Assembly: GCF_031877795.1 (NCBI RefSeq)
Contig: NC_133932.1
Location: forward strand, 92,471,994 to 92,535,993
DNA from: Strix aluco
Taxonomy: Eukaryota > Chordata > Aves > Strigiformes > Strigidae
Reading direction: 5' to 3'
DNA: 64,000 nt
Each line of letters starts with the position of its first letter. Position 1 is the stretch's first letter. A model generated the notes under the pieces. The model did no database searches. It was not told the DNA's origin and saw only the letters and a list, made by a program, of their open reading frames with translations. The position numbers and the translations under genes were made by a program. Shown here in pieces: positions 62,890 to 64,000 of this stretch.

Positions 62890-64000
62890 CGGGAGCGGGA
62901 GTGTCAGTCTGGTGAGCACCTTTCTTTAGGCAAGCCTTTTCATTAGAATACTGACAGCTTTACAAGGTGGCTTGGGCTTCCCCCCCCTCCCCCCCCAGTT
63001 CATGGAGTAGTCAATAGCATTTAAAGAGGACTGTGAAAAATCATATTTTCTCATCTATCCACCAGCTGTGGGGGAAAAAGAGGTTTTTTTGAGGAGGAGA
63101 TATGCCGTGGGGCATTTGATGAGTGTTTGCACACAGGGCTGGGAAGGAGTTTAGGATGTGGGAGATACTGTTTGGTCTCCGCTTCTGATAGTGAGGCAAT
63201 ATCAGACCTGTAAAAAAGGGGGGGATGGGAAATGAGGTATTTTTGTTTATTTTTTTTTCCCCCAGCAATACTTAGTGGTAACATTTCCAGGCCTTCCTGC
63301 CCTCTGTTGTAGAAAAACCTTTGTGGGAAAGGCCCCCTGAGAATCCAAGAAGACTGTGTGTAACAACTTTTAAAAATAAACTTCTAAGATTCCAGGACAG
63401 GATAATCGCTGAGTCCTCTGCCAGCTGTTTCTGTTGGGATAAGCCGGACCTGAATGTATGGAAGCAGAGTTTTACTTCAGACGAGAGGAGGCTGAAATGC
63501 GGTGGGGCTGAACCAGCTTTTCTTCTTTCCCCAGGAGATGGTAGAGTGGGGTCAGCAAAGGGCTTGGGCTGCAAAGCCCCTTGGGAGCGACTGCCTTCCT
63601 CTTCACCCAGACCAAGCTGGTGTGTGACAGTACCTGCCATAATTAAATAGAAATATAGACCATGTTTTTGATAAAAATGGGCGATGCCTCTCCTGGGTGC
63701 TTGGGGAGCTCCCTGCCAGGTGGTCTGCATAATTCGGTGCAGGTTTCAGTGCTAGAAGGGCATCCTGTTGTTTAGGTTTTGTGTAGTTTTTATAAAATAA
63801 AGGGAAGGCATGTGCCTTTTCTCATTGCTGGGTGGATGATGCCCGCTTACGCTAGGCTTCCCAAAGTTGTAGTGCTGTAGCCTCTGTGCTTTGGGCTGCT
63901 GGATCACCAGCCACTGGCACCGCTTTCCAGGATGCCCAACCTCCTTGCACATTCCTTCAGAGAGTGTCATTTGCATGGTGTAACAGGTCTCATCAGTACA

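Larger units (their letters stand above)
61440..64000 (+). other. Presumed first-intron sequence
   Basis: Downstream of CpG island 2 and of the donor at 60683, the sequence becomes mixed in composition and has no recognisable exon up to the window end. It holds the 61750-61825 hairpin, an AT-rich block with a CRE-like site (62200-62440), a run of T near 62588-62605 and a G21 run. If transcription starts in island 2, all of this is intronic. No acceptor-donor pair enclosing a convincing coding exon was found. Confidence 0.45.

Noticed and set aside
1..64000. CRISPR arrays, operons, rRNA or tRNA genes, mitochondrial insertions and endogenous retroviral genes.
   Set aside because: None is visible on either strand. 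The composition, CpG islands and CR1 elements point to ordinary sauropsid nuclear DNA.

Overview
The window looks like vertebrate nuclear DNA from a sauropsid, most likely a bird on a macrochromosome. The only interspersed elements I can name are four pieces of CR1 non-LTR retrotransposon, with the CR1-type 3' end (octamer-like ATTCTGTG-type repeats). There is no Alu, L1 or bacterial gene structure. Most of the sequence is AT-rich and non-coding, broken by two sharp CpG islands and by long pure G or C homopolymers. The species cannot be named from the sequence alone.

Layout: 1-11480 is AT-rich desert with a (GGTAT)14 satellite, G runs and three copies of an unnamed repeat. CpG island 1 (about 11490-12680) contains a perfect RFX X-box palindrome. 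12690-20880 is desert. A degraded, 3'-truncated CR1 ORF2 relic lies at 20880-22825. 22826-41917 is a long desert with a CArG box in a GC-rich patch, a G19 run and an AT-rich candidate enhancer block. A minus-strand CR1 3' end lies at 41918-42282 and a plus-strand CR1 3' end with a 163-codon open frame at 47125-47712. Desert follows, with a 46-bp CR1 tail near 55.4 kb. CpG island 2 (about 59590-61430) looks like the promoter and first, probably non-coding, exon of a plus-strand gene, with a good splice donor at 60683. The last 2.5 kb would be its first intron.

I recognise no host protein-coding exon with confidence. Long open frames inside the CpG islands are GC artefacts, and those in the desert have no recognisable domains. 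The likely function is regulatory: a gene-poor stretch upstream of, and entering, a gene whose body lies beyond 64000.

The most noteworthy signal is a 76-nt, almost perfectly paired hairpin at 61750-61825. It has a 32-bp stem, an 11-nt loop, one bulge and two G-U pairs in the plus-strand RNA, and it lies in the presumed first intron just downstream of island 2. It resembles a young microRNA or other small-RNA precursor. The window shows nothing that I would call a new multi-gene system.
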